From: an uncultured Nitrospira sp.
GTDB lineage: Bacteria; Nitrospirota; Nitrospiria; Nitrospirales; Nitrospiraceae
NCBI GenBank assembly: GCA_946479785.1
Contig: CAMLHQ010000106.1
Coordinates: forward strand, 1-9,923
Reading direction: 5' to 3'
DNA: 9,923 bases
Below are positions 1-7,138 of the stretch, in pieces; the stretch's first letter is position 1, and every line of letters starts with the position of its first letter. The translations under genes and the position numbers were made by a program. Under the pieces are notes generated by a model. It was not told where the DNA came from. It saw only the letters and a program-made list of their open reading frames with translations, and ran no database searches.

Positions 1-1303
1 GCACCGCTCGTTTCACCTCTAGTTTCTCAGACACCGCCTCGATGACAAGAGAAGCAGTGCTCACATCTCTGATGTGAATAGTTGGAGCAACCCGCATCAT
101 TCGATACCGCAGGTCGGAAGGAAGGATGACTCGCTTGCGGACCTGAACCATTTGAGTTTTGTGGATCCTCCCCATCGCTGTGGCGAGAATGCCCGGCGCC
201 ACATCTCGTAACACCACCGCATATCCTTTTTCGGCGAGCTGCCCGGCGATTTGTGAGCCCATCAATCCCGCCCCCAACACACCAACGCGCGTAGCCGCGT
301 CTGGAACAGTGGCAGCCTTCCGTTTCACTTCCTCACCGGCCAGGAACAAACCAACAAGGTGTGCGGAGATCGGGCTGGCCATGAGATCCAGAAGGAGAGG
401 CTTCTCAACTGTGAGCGATCCTTCCCGGATGCTCAAACGCATCCCTCTCTCCATGGCATCGATTGCGCGGAGTGGGGCCGGATAGAAATGCCGGACGCGC
501 TTGATGACCTGTCGTCGGGCATAGCGACACACCAGCCAGCGGACTCCTGGAGCACTTAAGAGTTTCTGGCTTGCCCGCAAGGACCGCCGGCGGATAGGAG
601 TTGAACAGAGCGCCCGGGCTTGCGCAATGGCAGCTTGAACGAGGGTTTCTTTCTGAAGTTCTTTCAGAGTTCTGACGCTGCAAGGGATAGAGGTCACCAT
701 CCCTTCCACAAGGCCCATTCGCAAAGCCTGCCGGGGAAAAACCGTCTTCCCTGTCGTGATCATATCCAACGCTGCTGGCAGACCGATCATCCGTGGGAGA
801 CGTTGAGTGCCTCCGAACCCAGGAAGAATGCCAAGTCTGACCTCGGGCAGAGCGAAACAGGTTCTCGGATGGGTACTGGCAATTCGCGCATGGCAAGCCA
901 GCGCCAGTTCGAGCCCACCACCCAGACAAGAGCCTTCCACTGCGGCGACAAAAGGCTTCGGTGATTCTCCCATTGCGTCAAAGAGGTTGTGGGCGGTGAC
1001 CACCAGTTGCTCCATCTCCTGAAAGGCGCGGCGCTGTTGCGCGTCGTGCATCTGCTTCAGATCGGCTCCCGCACAGAAATTTCCTTCCTTCAAGCTCGCC
1101 AGTACCACACCTTTGATAGCGGAGGATTGCCCGGCGAACTGCACAACTTCCCGCCACTCCGACAGGCTCTCAACGTTGAGCACATTGACCGACTTGCCGA
1201 AGTAGTCAAAACCTACGAGTAGAATTCCATCGTGAAGGATTGCGGTCTTGAAGTGTTTGAATTCGCCGTGAGAGCAGGAAGAGGTGGTGGGATCCTTTAT
1301 CAT
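1..1303 (-). CDS. fadJ: Fatty-acid oxidation multifunctional protein FadJ-type (enoyl-CoA hydratase / 3-hydroxyacyl-CoA dehydrogenase), partial
   Basis: This frame is open without a stop from the ATG at 1303 to the window edge, giving 434 residues; the family is about 710-730 long, so roughly 280 C-terminal residues lie outside. Residues 15-205 are a crotonase (enoyl-CoA hydratase) domain. The oxyanion-hole segment FCAGADLK is at 76-83 and GGGLELAL at 128-135. The two catalytic glutamates are E132 and E154 (in LPEVRLG), matching E119 and E139 of E. coli FadB; the 22-residue spacing resembles FadJ. After a helical, arginine-rich linker, the NAD-binding Rossmann fold of the 3-hydroxyacyl-CoA dehydrogenase begins at 339 with GAGLMG at 344-349. 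IEAVSEKLEVK near 421-431 is also typical of that domain. The protein would hydrate trans-2-enoyl-CoA and oxidise L-3-hydroxyacyl-CoA with NAD+ in the cytoplasm. Its start lies two bases after the fadI stop and its SD-like GGAG (1318-1315) lies inside fadI, so translation is probably coupled. The catalytic His-Glu pair of the dehydrogenase is not in the window. Confidence 0.93.
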   Translation of the reverse strand, partial: MIKDPTTSSCSHGEFKHFKTAILHDGILLVGFDYFGKSVNVLNVESLSEWREVVQFAGQSSAIKGVVLASLKEGNFCAGADLKQMHDAQQRRAFQEMEQLVVTAHNLFDAMGESPKPFVAAVEGSCLGGGLELALACHARIASTHPRTCFALPEVRLGILPGFGGTQRLPRMIGLPAALDMITTGKTVFPRQALRMGLVEGMVTSIPCSVRTLKELQKETLVQAAIAQARALCSTPIRRRSLRASQKLLSAPGVRWLVCRYARRQVIKRVRHFYPAPLRAIDAMERGMRLSIREGSLTVEKPLLLDLMASPISAHLVGLFLAGEEVKRKAATVPDAATRVGVLGAGLMGSQIAGQLAEKGYAVVLRDVAPGILATAMGRIHKTQMVQVRKRVILPSDLRYRMMRVAPTIHIRDVSTASLVIEAVSEKLEVKRAV

Positions 1304-1305
1304 GG

Positions 1306-2631
1306 CTATTTTCTCTCCAGGATCATTGCAACGCCCTGTCCACCTCCAACGCAGGCGCTGATCAGCGCCCGCTCGGCATTCCTTCGTTTAAGCTCGAACA
1401 GGGAGGTCATAGCCAAGCGCAGACCGGAGACGCCGACTGGATGACCGAGCGCAATAGCCCCCCCGTGTGGATTGAGGTCGTCGGGCGGGATTTCACCCAA
1501 ACGCTCAGTCCATCCGTAACGGCCAAACTTGCGTTCCATGAGGGATGACGAGTCGAGAATGCGGCTGATCCCCAACACGACGGATGCAAAGGCTTCGTTA
1601 ATCTCGCATACCGAAAAATCCTTGAGGGTCAGGCGAGCCTTGGACAACACCTGAGCGATGGCTCCGACGGGGGCCAGGCCCATACAAGTGGGGTCATAGC
1701 CAAAATCGGCGTAATCTTTCACGTACCCGAGAATCGGCAATCCAAGAGACTTGGCCTTGCCCTCCTCCATCAGCAGCATGGCGGCGGCTGCATCCGTGAT
1801 CTGCGAGGCGTTCGCCGGTGTGACCGAGCCGTGACGCCTGTCGAACACAGATTTCACATCACGAAACGTCTCTAGACTGGCATCATCACGAATTCCGTTA
1901 TCTCGCTCGACGTAGGCGCTCCGTTCGGAGACATACATGGGCACGACCTCTTCTGCGAACAATCCATTCTTCCACGCCCGCGCCGAATTTCTGTGCGACC
2001 GAACGGAAAACGCGTCCTGGTCCTCGCGAGTGATGCCAAGAACCGGATCTTTAGCGATATTTTCTGCGGTAAGCCCCATAATGAGATCACACATCGGATC
2101 GGTGAGACCCATGACTAACCCTACCCGCGGCGGGTAGCGTTTCAAATTGAGGAGCTTGGGAATCAGGGCAAGAGTGCTGGCGGTGCGTTCCCGAAGGTTT
2201 CTGGCTTTACCATACTGGAGAATGAGCTCGGCGACAGTCTGGTTGTATACGATTGGAATGCGGCTCATCGCCTCCATGCCGATCGCGAGCACTGTGTCGG
2301 CATCACCGCTCCGGATGCGCAAGCCGGCATAGTAGAGTGCCGTCACTCCGGATCCGCAATTTTTCCCGGCTACCGTATCGGCGGGAATCGTCACGGGGAG
2401 GCCCCCGGTGACGGCTGCGACGCGCGTCGGGTTCACCGCGTGCATGGGCGTCGCGACATTGCTCCCTAACACGCTATCGATCGTCTTCAGGGGGAGATTC
2501 CAACGGTGACAACGCGTGATCATTTCGCGGACGACCCAAGCCCCGAGCACTTCAGCATCCGTCTCGCGAAAGTCTGTTCCCTCCTTGCAGAGGGGAGTGC
2601 GAAATCCGTCGACGACCACTACATTGCGCAT
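1306..2631 (-). CDS. fadI: 3-ketoacyl-CoA thiolase, FadI type
   Basis: A 441-residue thiolase that would cleave 3-ketoacyl-CoA with CoA to acetyl-CoA and a shortened acyl-CoA. The thiolase catalytic set is complete: nucleophile C92 in GKNCGSG, NEAF at 345-348, H397 in ALGHPVG, and acid/base C427 in SACVGGGQG. Length (E. coli FadI is 436) and the segment MGLTDPMCDLIMGLTAEN near 174-191 fit the FadI trifunctional-partner class better than the roughly 390-residue FadA/AtoB class. The frame can be extended to a TTG at 2655, adding 8 residues. I prefer the ATG at 2631 because AGGGG (2643-2639) sits 7 bases upstream and the protein then begins with the usual beta strand and RTP motif (MRNVVVVDGFRTP). 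It is the first gene of a two-gene operon with fadJ, the same order as E. coli fadIJ, and the two products probably form one complex. It is transcribed divergently from the acyl-CoA dehydrogenase gene. Confidence 0.92.
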   Translation of the reverse strand: MRNVVVVDGFRTPLCKEGTDFRETDAEVLGAWVVREMITRCHRWNLPLKTIDSVLGSNVATPMHAVNPTRVAAVTGGLPVTIPADTVAGKNCGSGVTALYYAGLRIRSGDADTVLAIGMEAMSRIPIVYNQTVAELILQYGKARNLRERTASTLALIPKLLNLKRYPPRVGLVMGLTDPMCDLIMGLTAENIAKDPVLGITREDQDAFSVRSHRNSARAWKNGLFAEEVVPMYVSERSAYVERDNGIRDDASLETFRDVKSVFDRRHGSVTPANASQITDAAAAMLLMEEGKAKSLGLPILGYVKDYADFGYDPTCMGLAPVGAIAQVLSKARLTLKDFSVCEINEAFASVVLGISRILDSSSLMERKFGRYGWTERLGEIPPDDLNPHGGAIALGHPVGVSGLRLAMTSLFELKRRNAERALISACVGGGQGVAMILERK

Positions 2632-2638
2632 CGTGAAA

Positions 2639-2643
2639 CCCCT
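2639..2643 (-). promoter_or_regulatory. Shine-Dalgarno site deciding the fadI start
   Basis: Read on the minus strand this is AGGGG, 7 bases before the ATG at 2631. It supports that ATG over the in-frame TTG at 2655, which has only a looser AGG-containing stretch upstream. Confidence 0.6.
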
Positions 2644-2714
2644 ATCCGATGCCAACAGGCCTGACCTATTGACATACTACCACGTAGCCGGCGAGTTGCC
2701 TCATTTCTGAAGCA

Positions 2715-2737
2715 TGTGGGAATCCCCACATTAGGGG
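2715..2737. promoter_or_regulatory. Overlapping inverted repeats in the divergent fad intergenic region (candidate operator)
   Basis: TGTGGG (2715-2720) and CCCACA (2725-2730) form a perfect 6-bp inverted repeat with a 4-base spacer. The right arm overlaps a second inverted repeat, CCCC (2724-2727) with GGGG (2734-2737). The site lies between two divergently transcribed beta-oxidation genes, about 84 bp from the fadI ATG and 97 bp from the acyl-CoA dehydrogenase ATG, where a regulator acting on both directions would bind. An 8-bp palindrome TAGGCCTA lies further right at 2791-2798. I do not recognise the sequence as a known FadR or PsrA site, and I could not assign a convincing -35/-10 pair in either direction. 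Confidence 0.35.
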
Positions 2738-2822
2738 TATCTTCTCAGAGCGGCACACAGACGGGGTGAACGGTGGTAAGGTTACAAGGATAGGCCTAGA
2801 GTCAGGACCTTAAGAGGCTCTC

Positions 2823-2827
2823 GAGGA
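2823..2827 (+). promoter_or_regulatory. Shine-Dalgarno site of the acyl-CoA dehydrogenase gene
   Basis: GAGGA lies 6 bases upstream of the ATG at 2834. This is normal spacing and supports that start. Confidence 0.6.
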
Positions 2828-2833
2828 ACCCAT

Positions 2834-4699
2834 ATGCGAAAACCGGATGTGTTTCAAGGGTCTGTGGCGATCGCTGAAGACGCTCGTGACAAGGCTTCTT
2901 ATACCGGCTTTCTGGCAGGGCTGTTCGAGACCGACGTCCGGTGGGACCTCTTAACCTCAATCGCCATCCCAGAGACGAGTCCATCCGCCTTGGGCTTCCT
3001 GGAACGACTCAAGACCACCCTCCTGCCCCTAGATCCCGAACGAGTTGACAGTGAGGGTGAGCTGCCCGAATCAGTGTTGAAAGCACTTGCTCAAATCGGA
3101 GCGCTGGGCATCAAAATCCCAAGGCGCTTCGGCGGCCAGGAGTTCACCCAATATGAGTATCAGAAAGTCGCCACGCTCTGCGGAAGTTTTGACGCCTCGC
3201 TGACGGTGTTGTTATCGGCAGCGCAATCGATCGGCGTTCCCGAGCCGCTGCGTCTTTTCGGCACAGATGAGCAGAAAGCCAGGTATCTTCCCCGGCTTGC
3301 ACGGGGAGAGATTTCGGGGTTTGCACTCACGGAGCGAAACGTGGGCTGCGATATCTCAAAAGTCGAAACGTACGCGGTCCGGGTCACAGAGAACGGAAAG
3401 ACCGTCGCCTATCGCCTCACAGGAGAGAAATTCTTCATTACGAATTCCGCCAAGCAGGATGGCGAGTTCCTGTCTTCCATGCTCGTCGTTATCGCACGCA
3501 TCGTGGATCGGCCAGAGGAACTCCAAGATCCCAAAGCACGGAAACGATATGGGGCCTTCATCGTTGAAACACAGTGGCCAGGGTGCTCAATCGCGCGACT
3601 GCGGTTCGAGGGCGTGAGAGGGATTTACAACGGCATACCGACGTTTAACAACGTGTACATCCCCATTGAAAACCGCCTGGGCAGCGAGGAGGACGGCCTG
3701 AGGATCGCACTCTCCACGCTCACCGTGGGCCGCCTCACACTTCCAGCCGCCTGTTTAGGAGGTCTCAAACAGTGCCTATCGGTAATGCGCTGGTGGGGGC
3801 GGACCCGCGTGCAGTGGAACAAACCGATCGGCGAACACAACCTGATCGGAGAAAAACTCTGCCGCACCGCGGCCTATACATTGGCACTTGATGCCGTGAT
3901 GGCGTTCTGCGGAGCGTGGGCGAATAAGAAGGGCGATCTCCGGCTGGAGTCGGCGGCATCCAAAATTATCGGAAGCGAGTGGTACTGGGAATCGGTCAAC
4001 GACCTCTTTCAGGTTCGCGGGGGACGAGGATTCATGACCGCCGAGGCACAGCGCAAGTGCGGCGAACCTGCCATTCCGGTCATGCGCATGCTTCGCGATG
4101 CCCGCATTAATCTGGTATGGGAAGGGACGAGTGAGATCCTGCGCATCTGGATGGCACGCGAGGCCCTCGCTCCTTATATCGAACAGGGCATTGCCTTGCT
4201 CCAAGGATCTCTTTCACACAAGATCGCGGCACCGCTCTATTTCGCGCGCATGTCGCTCCGCTCCTGTCTCCCTTTCTCGCATTCCCGGCGCTCGTCTGCG
4301 ATGTTCGGAAAAGAATACGCACGATGGGTTCGTTTCATCGAGTCGTCATCACGGAACCTGACACGATCGACGCTTGCCGCGACGCTTCACCATCGTCAGG
4401 GCCTACATAATAAGCAACTCTTGTTGCAACACTTGGTGGATCAAAGCCTCTGGCTTTTTCCCATGGCCGCGACTCTCTGGTTTGCGTCCCAACCGGAAAT
4501 GCGCACGAAGCCCGGCATTCATGAGCTGGTCACGTATTTCTGTCAGGATATGGCGGCTCGTCTGAATCCTTCCTCCTCCACGGCGGGAAGGATCCTCGGG
4601 TACAAGAAGGACGCCATCGTCTACCGCCTGTCACAAGCAATAATGAGCGGCGAGTATGCCTGGCTCGAGGAAGGCATTCTGCCCTTGCTTGAGAAATGA
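2834..4699 (+). CDS. Acyl-CoA dehydrogenase, VLCAD/ACAD9-like with C-terminal extension
   Basis: A 621-residue flavoprotein expected to carry out the first beta-oxidation step, acyl-CoA to trans-2-enoyl-CoA, passing electrons to electron-transfer flavoprotein. About 60 N-terminal residues of unclear role precede the helical domain (roughly 70-160, with SLTVLLSAAQSIG and LFGTDEQKARYLPRLA). The beta domain holds the first family signature at 162-173 (GFALTERNVGCD) and FFITN at 200-204. The C-terminal helical domain has RTRVQWNKPIG at 323-333, FQVRGGRGF near 395-403, RDARIN, and catalytic-base E430 in WEGTSEILR. Residues from about 450 to 621 form an extra helical region, as in very-long-chain enzymes, which are about 600 residues against 380-400 for the short/medium class. 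This suggests long-chain substrates and perhaps membrane association, but that is inference. The signature is unusual: the common form is ALTEPxxGSD, and here Pro is Arg and Ser is Cys. The gene heads the plus-strand operon and faces fadI across a shared intergenic region. Confidence 0.9.
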   Translation: MRKPDVFQGSVAIAEDARDKASYTGFLAGLFETDVRWDLLTSIAIPETSPSALGFLERLKTTLLPLDPERVDSEGELPESVLKALAQIGALGIKIPRRFGGQEFTQYEYQKVATLCGSFDASLTVLLSAAQSIGVPEPLRLFGTDEQKARYLPRLARGEISGFALTERNVGCDISKVETYAVRVTENGKTVAYRLTGEKFFITNSAKQDGEFLSSMLVVIARIVDRPEELQDPKARKRYGAFIVETQWPGCSIARLRFEGVRGIYNGIPTFNNVYIPIENRLGSEEDGLRIALSTLTVGRLTLPAACLGGLKQCLSVMRWWGRTRVQWNKPIGEHNLIGEKLCRTAAYTLALDAVMAFCGAWANKKGDLRLESAASKIIGSEWYWESVNDLFQVRGGRGFMTAEAQRKCGEPAIPVMRMLRDARINLVWEGTSEILRIWMAREALAPYIEQGIALLQGSLSHKIAAPLYFARMSLRSCLPFSHSRRSSAMFGKEYARWVRFIESSSRNLTRSTLAATLHHRQGLHNKQLLLQHLVDQSLWLFPMAATLWFASQPEMRTKPGIHELVTYFCQDMAARLNPSSSTAGRILGYKKDAIVYRLSQAIMSGEYAWLEEGILPLLEK

Positions 4700-4820
4700 C
4701 GGGCCGGCGCGTAGCATAAATCACTACAGATCCCCCGACGGTGTTTGCATGGCGATGCCCGGACCAGTTTATGGCGAAACTCATTGGTATTCTTGAGCAG
4801 AGCCGGTGGGAGCACATGCT
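4700..4820. other. Short spacer between acyl-CoA dehydrogenase and thiolase genes
   Basis: I see no terminator-like hairpin with a T tract and no convincing small gene in this spacer. The two flanking plus-strand genes are therefore probably cotranscribed. The last bases hold the ribosome-binding site of the thiolase. Confidence 0.5.
4808..4812 (+). promoter_or_regulatory. Shine-Dalgarno site deciding the second thiolase start
   Basis: GGGAG lies 8 bases upstream of the GTG at 4821. The earlier in-frame GTG at 4806 overlaps this site and has no good purine-rich element of its own, so 4821 is preferred. Confidence 0.55.
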
Positions 4821-6008
4821 GTGAATCCGAAACAGCAGGCAGTCATTGTGAGCGCCGTGCGAACGCCGATGGGGAGCTTTAGCGGGGTGTTCAGTTCCGT
4901 TCCCGCCACGAGACTAGGCAGCATCGCCATTGCTGAAGCACTGAAGCGCATTCACGTTGCACCCGAACTCGTGGACGACGTGTATATGGGCTGTGTTCTC
5001 AGCGCCGGGCTCGGGCAGGCGCCGGCCAGACAAGCATCGATAGGGGCCGGAATTCCTCACTCGATTGGCGCCACCACGGTCAACAAGGTTTGCGGATCCA
5101 GCATTCAGACTGTAATCATGGCCTCCCAAACCATCGCGCTCGGCGAGGCGAACATCGTCGTGGCAGGTGGCATGGAAAACATGACACGCGCGCCCTATTT
5201 GTTAGAAAAAGCGCGACAGGGATATCGGTTGGGGCACGCGGAATTGGTGGACAGCCTGATAAAAGACGGCCTCTGGGATGTCTATAATAATTTCCATATG
5301 GGCCATGCCGGTGAACTCTGTGCCGCGAAGTACCGGCTCACGCGAAAGGAAGTCGACGATTTCGCCTTGGAAAGCTACCGTCGCGCTCAGCATGCCATCG
5401 CGACCGGAGCCTTCAAGCGGGAGATCGTCCCGGTGGACGTACCGCAACGGAAAGGCGCGCCCCTATCCGTCACAGACGATGAAGAACCGACTCGAGTCGA
5501 TCTGAATCAGTTGCGCAACCTCAAGCCGGCCTTCCAAGAAGACGGCCTCCTGACCGTAGGCAATTCTCCTTCCTGTAACGACGGGGCAGCAGCGCTCGTA
5601 ATCATGGCTGAAGGAGAAGCCGCGCGTCAGGGGCTCGCCCCGATGGCGCGCATCGTCGGTTACGCCGGAGCAGCACTCGCACCTGAATGGTTGACGATTG
5701 CGCCGGTCGAAGCCATTAAGCTGGTGCTCAAGAACACCGGTCTCTCAATCGACGATATTGACCTCTTTGAGATCAATGAGGCCTTTTCCGCTGTCTCTCT
5801 CGCGATCAACCGGGAGCTGGGGCTTGATCCTAAGAAAGTCAACGTCAACGGTGGGGCGGTCGCGCTGGGTCATCCGATTGGCGCCACCGGTGCACGCATC
5901 CTCACGACGCTGCTCTATGCCATGGAGGCTGGCAGCGCCAAGCGAGGATTGGCCAGTCTGTGTATCGGGGGCGGAGAGGCCCTGGCGGTTGTCGTAGAGC
6001 GGATGTAG
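4821..6008 (+). CDS. atoB: Acetyl-CoA acetyltransferase / thiolase, AtoB-PhaA type
   Basis: A 395-residue thiolase. The Zoogloea ramigera biosynthetic thiolase is nearly the same length, and its catalytic residues map here with a shift of only 2-3 positions: nucleophile C91 in NKVCGSS, H159 in FHMGH, N319 in NEAF, H351 in ALGHPIG and C381 in LCIGGG. The FHMG segment and the loop arrangement fit the acetoacetyl-CoA class, so the likely reaction is the reversible thiolysis of acetoacetyl-CoA or condensation of two acetyl-CoA. Broader 3-ketoacyl-CoA use (FadA-like) cannot be excluded. Two departures from the usual family text are visible: NSPSCNDGAAAL at 249-260 where NASGxNDGAAA is common, and IGGGEALAV at the C-terminus where IGGGMGVA is common. 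The frame extends to a GTG at 4806; I chose the GTG at 4821 because of the ribosome-binding site and because it gives the usual short N-terminus. It follows the acyl-CoA dehydrogenase gene and precedes an exported protein gene by 9 bases. Confidence 0.9.
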   Translation: MNPKQQAVIVSAVRTPMGSFSGVFSSVPATRLGSIAIAEALKRIHVAPELVDDVYMGCVLSAGLGQAPARQASIGAGIPHSIGATTVNKVCGSSIQTVIMASQTIALGEANIVVAGGMENMTRAPYLLEKARQGYRLGHAELVDSLIKDGLWDVYNNFHMGHAGELCAAKYRLTRKEVDDFALESYRRAQHAIATGAFKREIVPVDVPQRKGAPLSVTDDEEPTRVDLNQLRNLKPAFQEDGLLTVGNSPSCNDGAAALVIMAEGEAARQGLAPMARIVGYAGAALAPEWLTIAPVEAIKLVLKNTGLSIDDIDLFEINEAFSAVSLAINRELGLDPKKVNVNGGAVALGHPIGATGARILTTLLYAMEAGSAKRGLASLCIGGGEALAVVVERM

Positions 6009-6017
6009 AAGAGCAAT

Positions 6018-6974
6018 ATGGGCCATCGCTTGCGGTTTGCTCTCCTCTCGATTTCGGCCGTCTTGCTCGTTGTGATCTGTCAGGCGGTGCGGCCCGCCAT
6101 AAGTCAAAGCCCCGCCTCGCACCCTCTGATCATGACCTTCGGCACCAATACCGCGGAAGGGAATCAGGCGCTCAATCTCTCTGGCCTCCGAATGGGTTGC
6201 GCAAAAACGCCGGAGGAGTGTGTTCAGTTGGCGGCAAAGCATGCACAAAGTCAGGGCGTCTCCATGGTCTACATCGCCTTCGAGCTCAGCTCCTCAACTG
6301 CACCAACCTATGCGCGTCAATTCAGTGTGTTGAGCCGGTCCAATCCCTTCCTCCATGCAATTGGCGTCGATGATTTTGTCAGCACTTACTACCATCTTCA
6401 GAAAAACAGCGCGACCGCCCATCCAGCTGACCTCGTCAAAGAAGCGATCGAAGGAGCGAAATCCACCAACCCCAACCTGAATTTCGGGGTGACCGTCTAT
6501 GAAGACGATTTGGACTCGCCCTTTATCCACGATCCCAAGCTGCCGTATGCCATCCGGTCACTGATCGATTACGTGCATTTGTACATCCACTTTCGCCAGA
6601 ATGGGCCCCGATACGGGACTTACGTGGAGCAGGCCAAACGGCTGTTCCCACGCGCGAAGATTATCGCTGGCTCTTACCCCTATGATCGCATCGATTACTT
6701 GCCCTGCGCTCATGGCGGAACCAGACGTTGCAGCCAATCTGAAGAGATAGATTCGTACAAGAAATCCATCGAGATTCAAGCAGACCTTCTCAAGAACAAC
6801 AGGGTCGCGGGGATCGAATTCTATCCCGCCGAATTCGGTCGAGAAGATCAGTGGAACGGCTGGAACAATCCTAAGGCGTGCAACCCGGACCGCCGCCGTG
6901 AGTGCATCGAGAACACTCGACTCATGCGCCAAGCAGCCATCGATGTCCTCAAAGCCGCGCAGCTCATTCGATGA
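6018..6974 (+). CDS. Exported protein of unknown function, barrel-like, with three cysteine pairs
   Basis: I do not recognise the family. The 318-residue protein starts with a Sec signal peptide: charged MGHRLR, a hydrophobic core about 8-24, and a probable cut after A27-I-S29. C21 is not in a lipobox, since Ile precedes it, so the mature protein should be periplasmic or secreted. Six cysteines remain in the mature part, as C61/C68, C230/C238 and C288/C296, which suggests three local disulfides. Alternating strands and helices, with NFGVTVYEDD at 155-164, YVHLYIHF at 185-192, KIIAGSYPYDR at 214-224 and GIEFYPAEFG at 265-274, look like an (alpha/beta)8 barrel. E162, D163, D164, E267 and E272 lie at strand ends, as in glycoside hydrolases. 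That reading is inference from pattern only. The start lies 9 bases after the thiolase stop, preceded by AGAAGAG, so cotranscription is likely. Its role beside fatty-acid genes is unclear. Confidence 0.82.
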   Translation: MGHRLRFALLSISAVLLVVICQAVRPAISQSPASHPLIMTFGTNTAEGNQALNLSGLRMGCAKTPEECVQLAAKHAQSQGVSMVYIAFELSSSTAPTYARQFSVLSRSNPFLHAIGVDDFVSTYYHLQKNSATAHPADLVKEAIEGAKSTNPNLNFGVTVYEDDLDSPFIHDPKLPYAIRSLIDYVHLYIHFRQNGPRYGTYVEQAKRLFPRAKIIAGSYPYDRIDYLPCAHGGTRRCSQSEEIDSYKKSIEIQADLLKNNRVAGIEFYPAEFGREDQWNGWNNPKACNPDRRRECIENTRLMRQAAIDVLKAAQLIR

Positions 6975-7046
6975 TGAGGCTTCATGTGTTTGACCTGCCC
7001 CCTATCATCGGATTCAGGTACGACCTGGGAAGGCGCTTGTCATTTT

Positions 7047-7087
7047 GGAACAGAAACGGTTCCTTTTGAATCGTTCCGGATCGTTTC
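7047..7087. terminator. Weak hairpins between convergent genes (possible terminator)
   Basis: GGAAC (7047-7051) pairs with GTTCC (7059-7063), followed by TTTT on the plus strand and by AAAATG read on the minus strand. A second, mutually exclusive pair is GAAACG (7053-7058) with CGTTTC (7082-7087). The position, between a plus-strand operon ending at 6974 and a minus-strand gene ending at 7139, is where a terminator is expected. The stem is only 5 bp, so this is a weak call. Confidence 0.3.
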
Positions 7088-7138
7088 GCAACCCATGAAG
7101 TTTCTGTAATCAGATGCTGGCAAATGGGAAAGACTAAA

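Noticed and set aside
405..929. 174-residue minus-strand open frame
   Set aside because: It overlaps fadJ in another frame of the same strand. The fadJ frame shows crotonase catalytic motifs throughout, while this one has low-complexity Arg/Ser/Pro/Gly text and no motif.
2669..2674. Perfect TTGACA box on the plus strand in the divergent region
   Set aside because: At 16-18 bases downstream there is no -10-like hexamer (the sequence there is GC-rich), and it is about 160 bases from the start codon, so it is not a supportable promoter.
3776..4204. 142-residue minus-strand open frame
   Set aside because: It is antisense to the acyl-CoA dehydrogenase catalytic domain. The long frame is explained by high-GC codon bias.
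6078..6080. Cysteine C21 in the hydrophobic signal region of the exported protein as a lipobox
   Set aside because: The residue before the cysteine is Ile and the context VVIC does not fit the lipobox, which needs a small residue at -1. An ordinary signal peptide with a cut after residue 29 fits better.
5745..6248. 167-residue minus-strand open frame across the thiolase end and the exported-protein start
   Set aside because: It is antisense to two convincing genes, including the thiolase catalytic His/Cys region, and has no recognisable domain.
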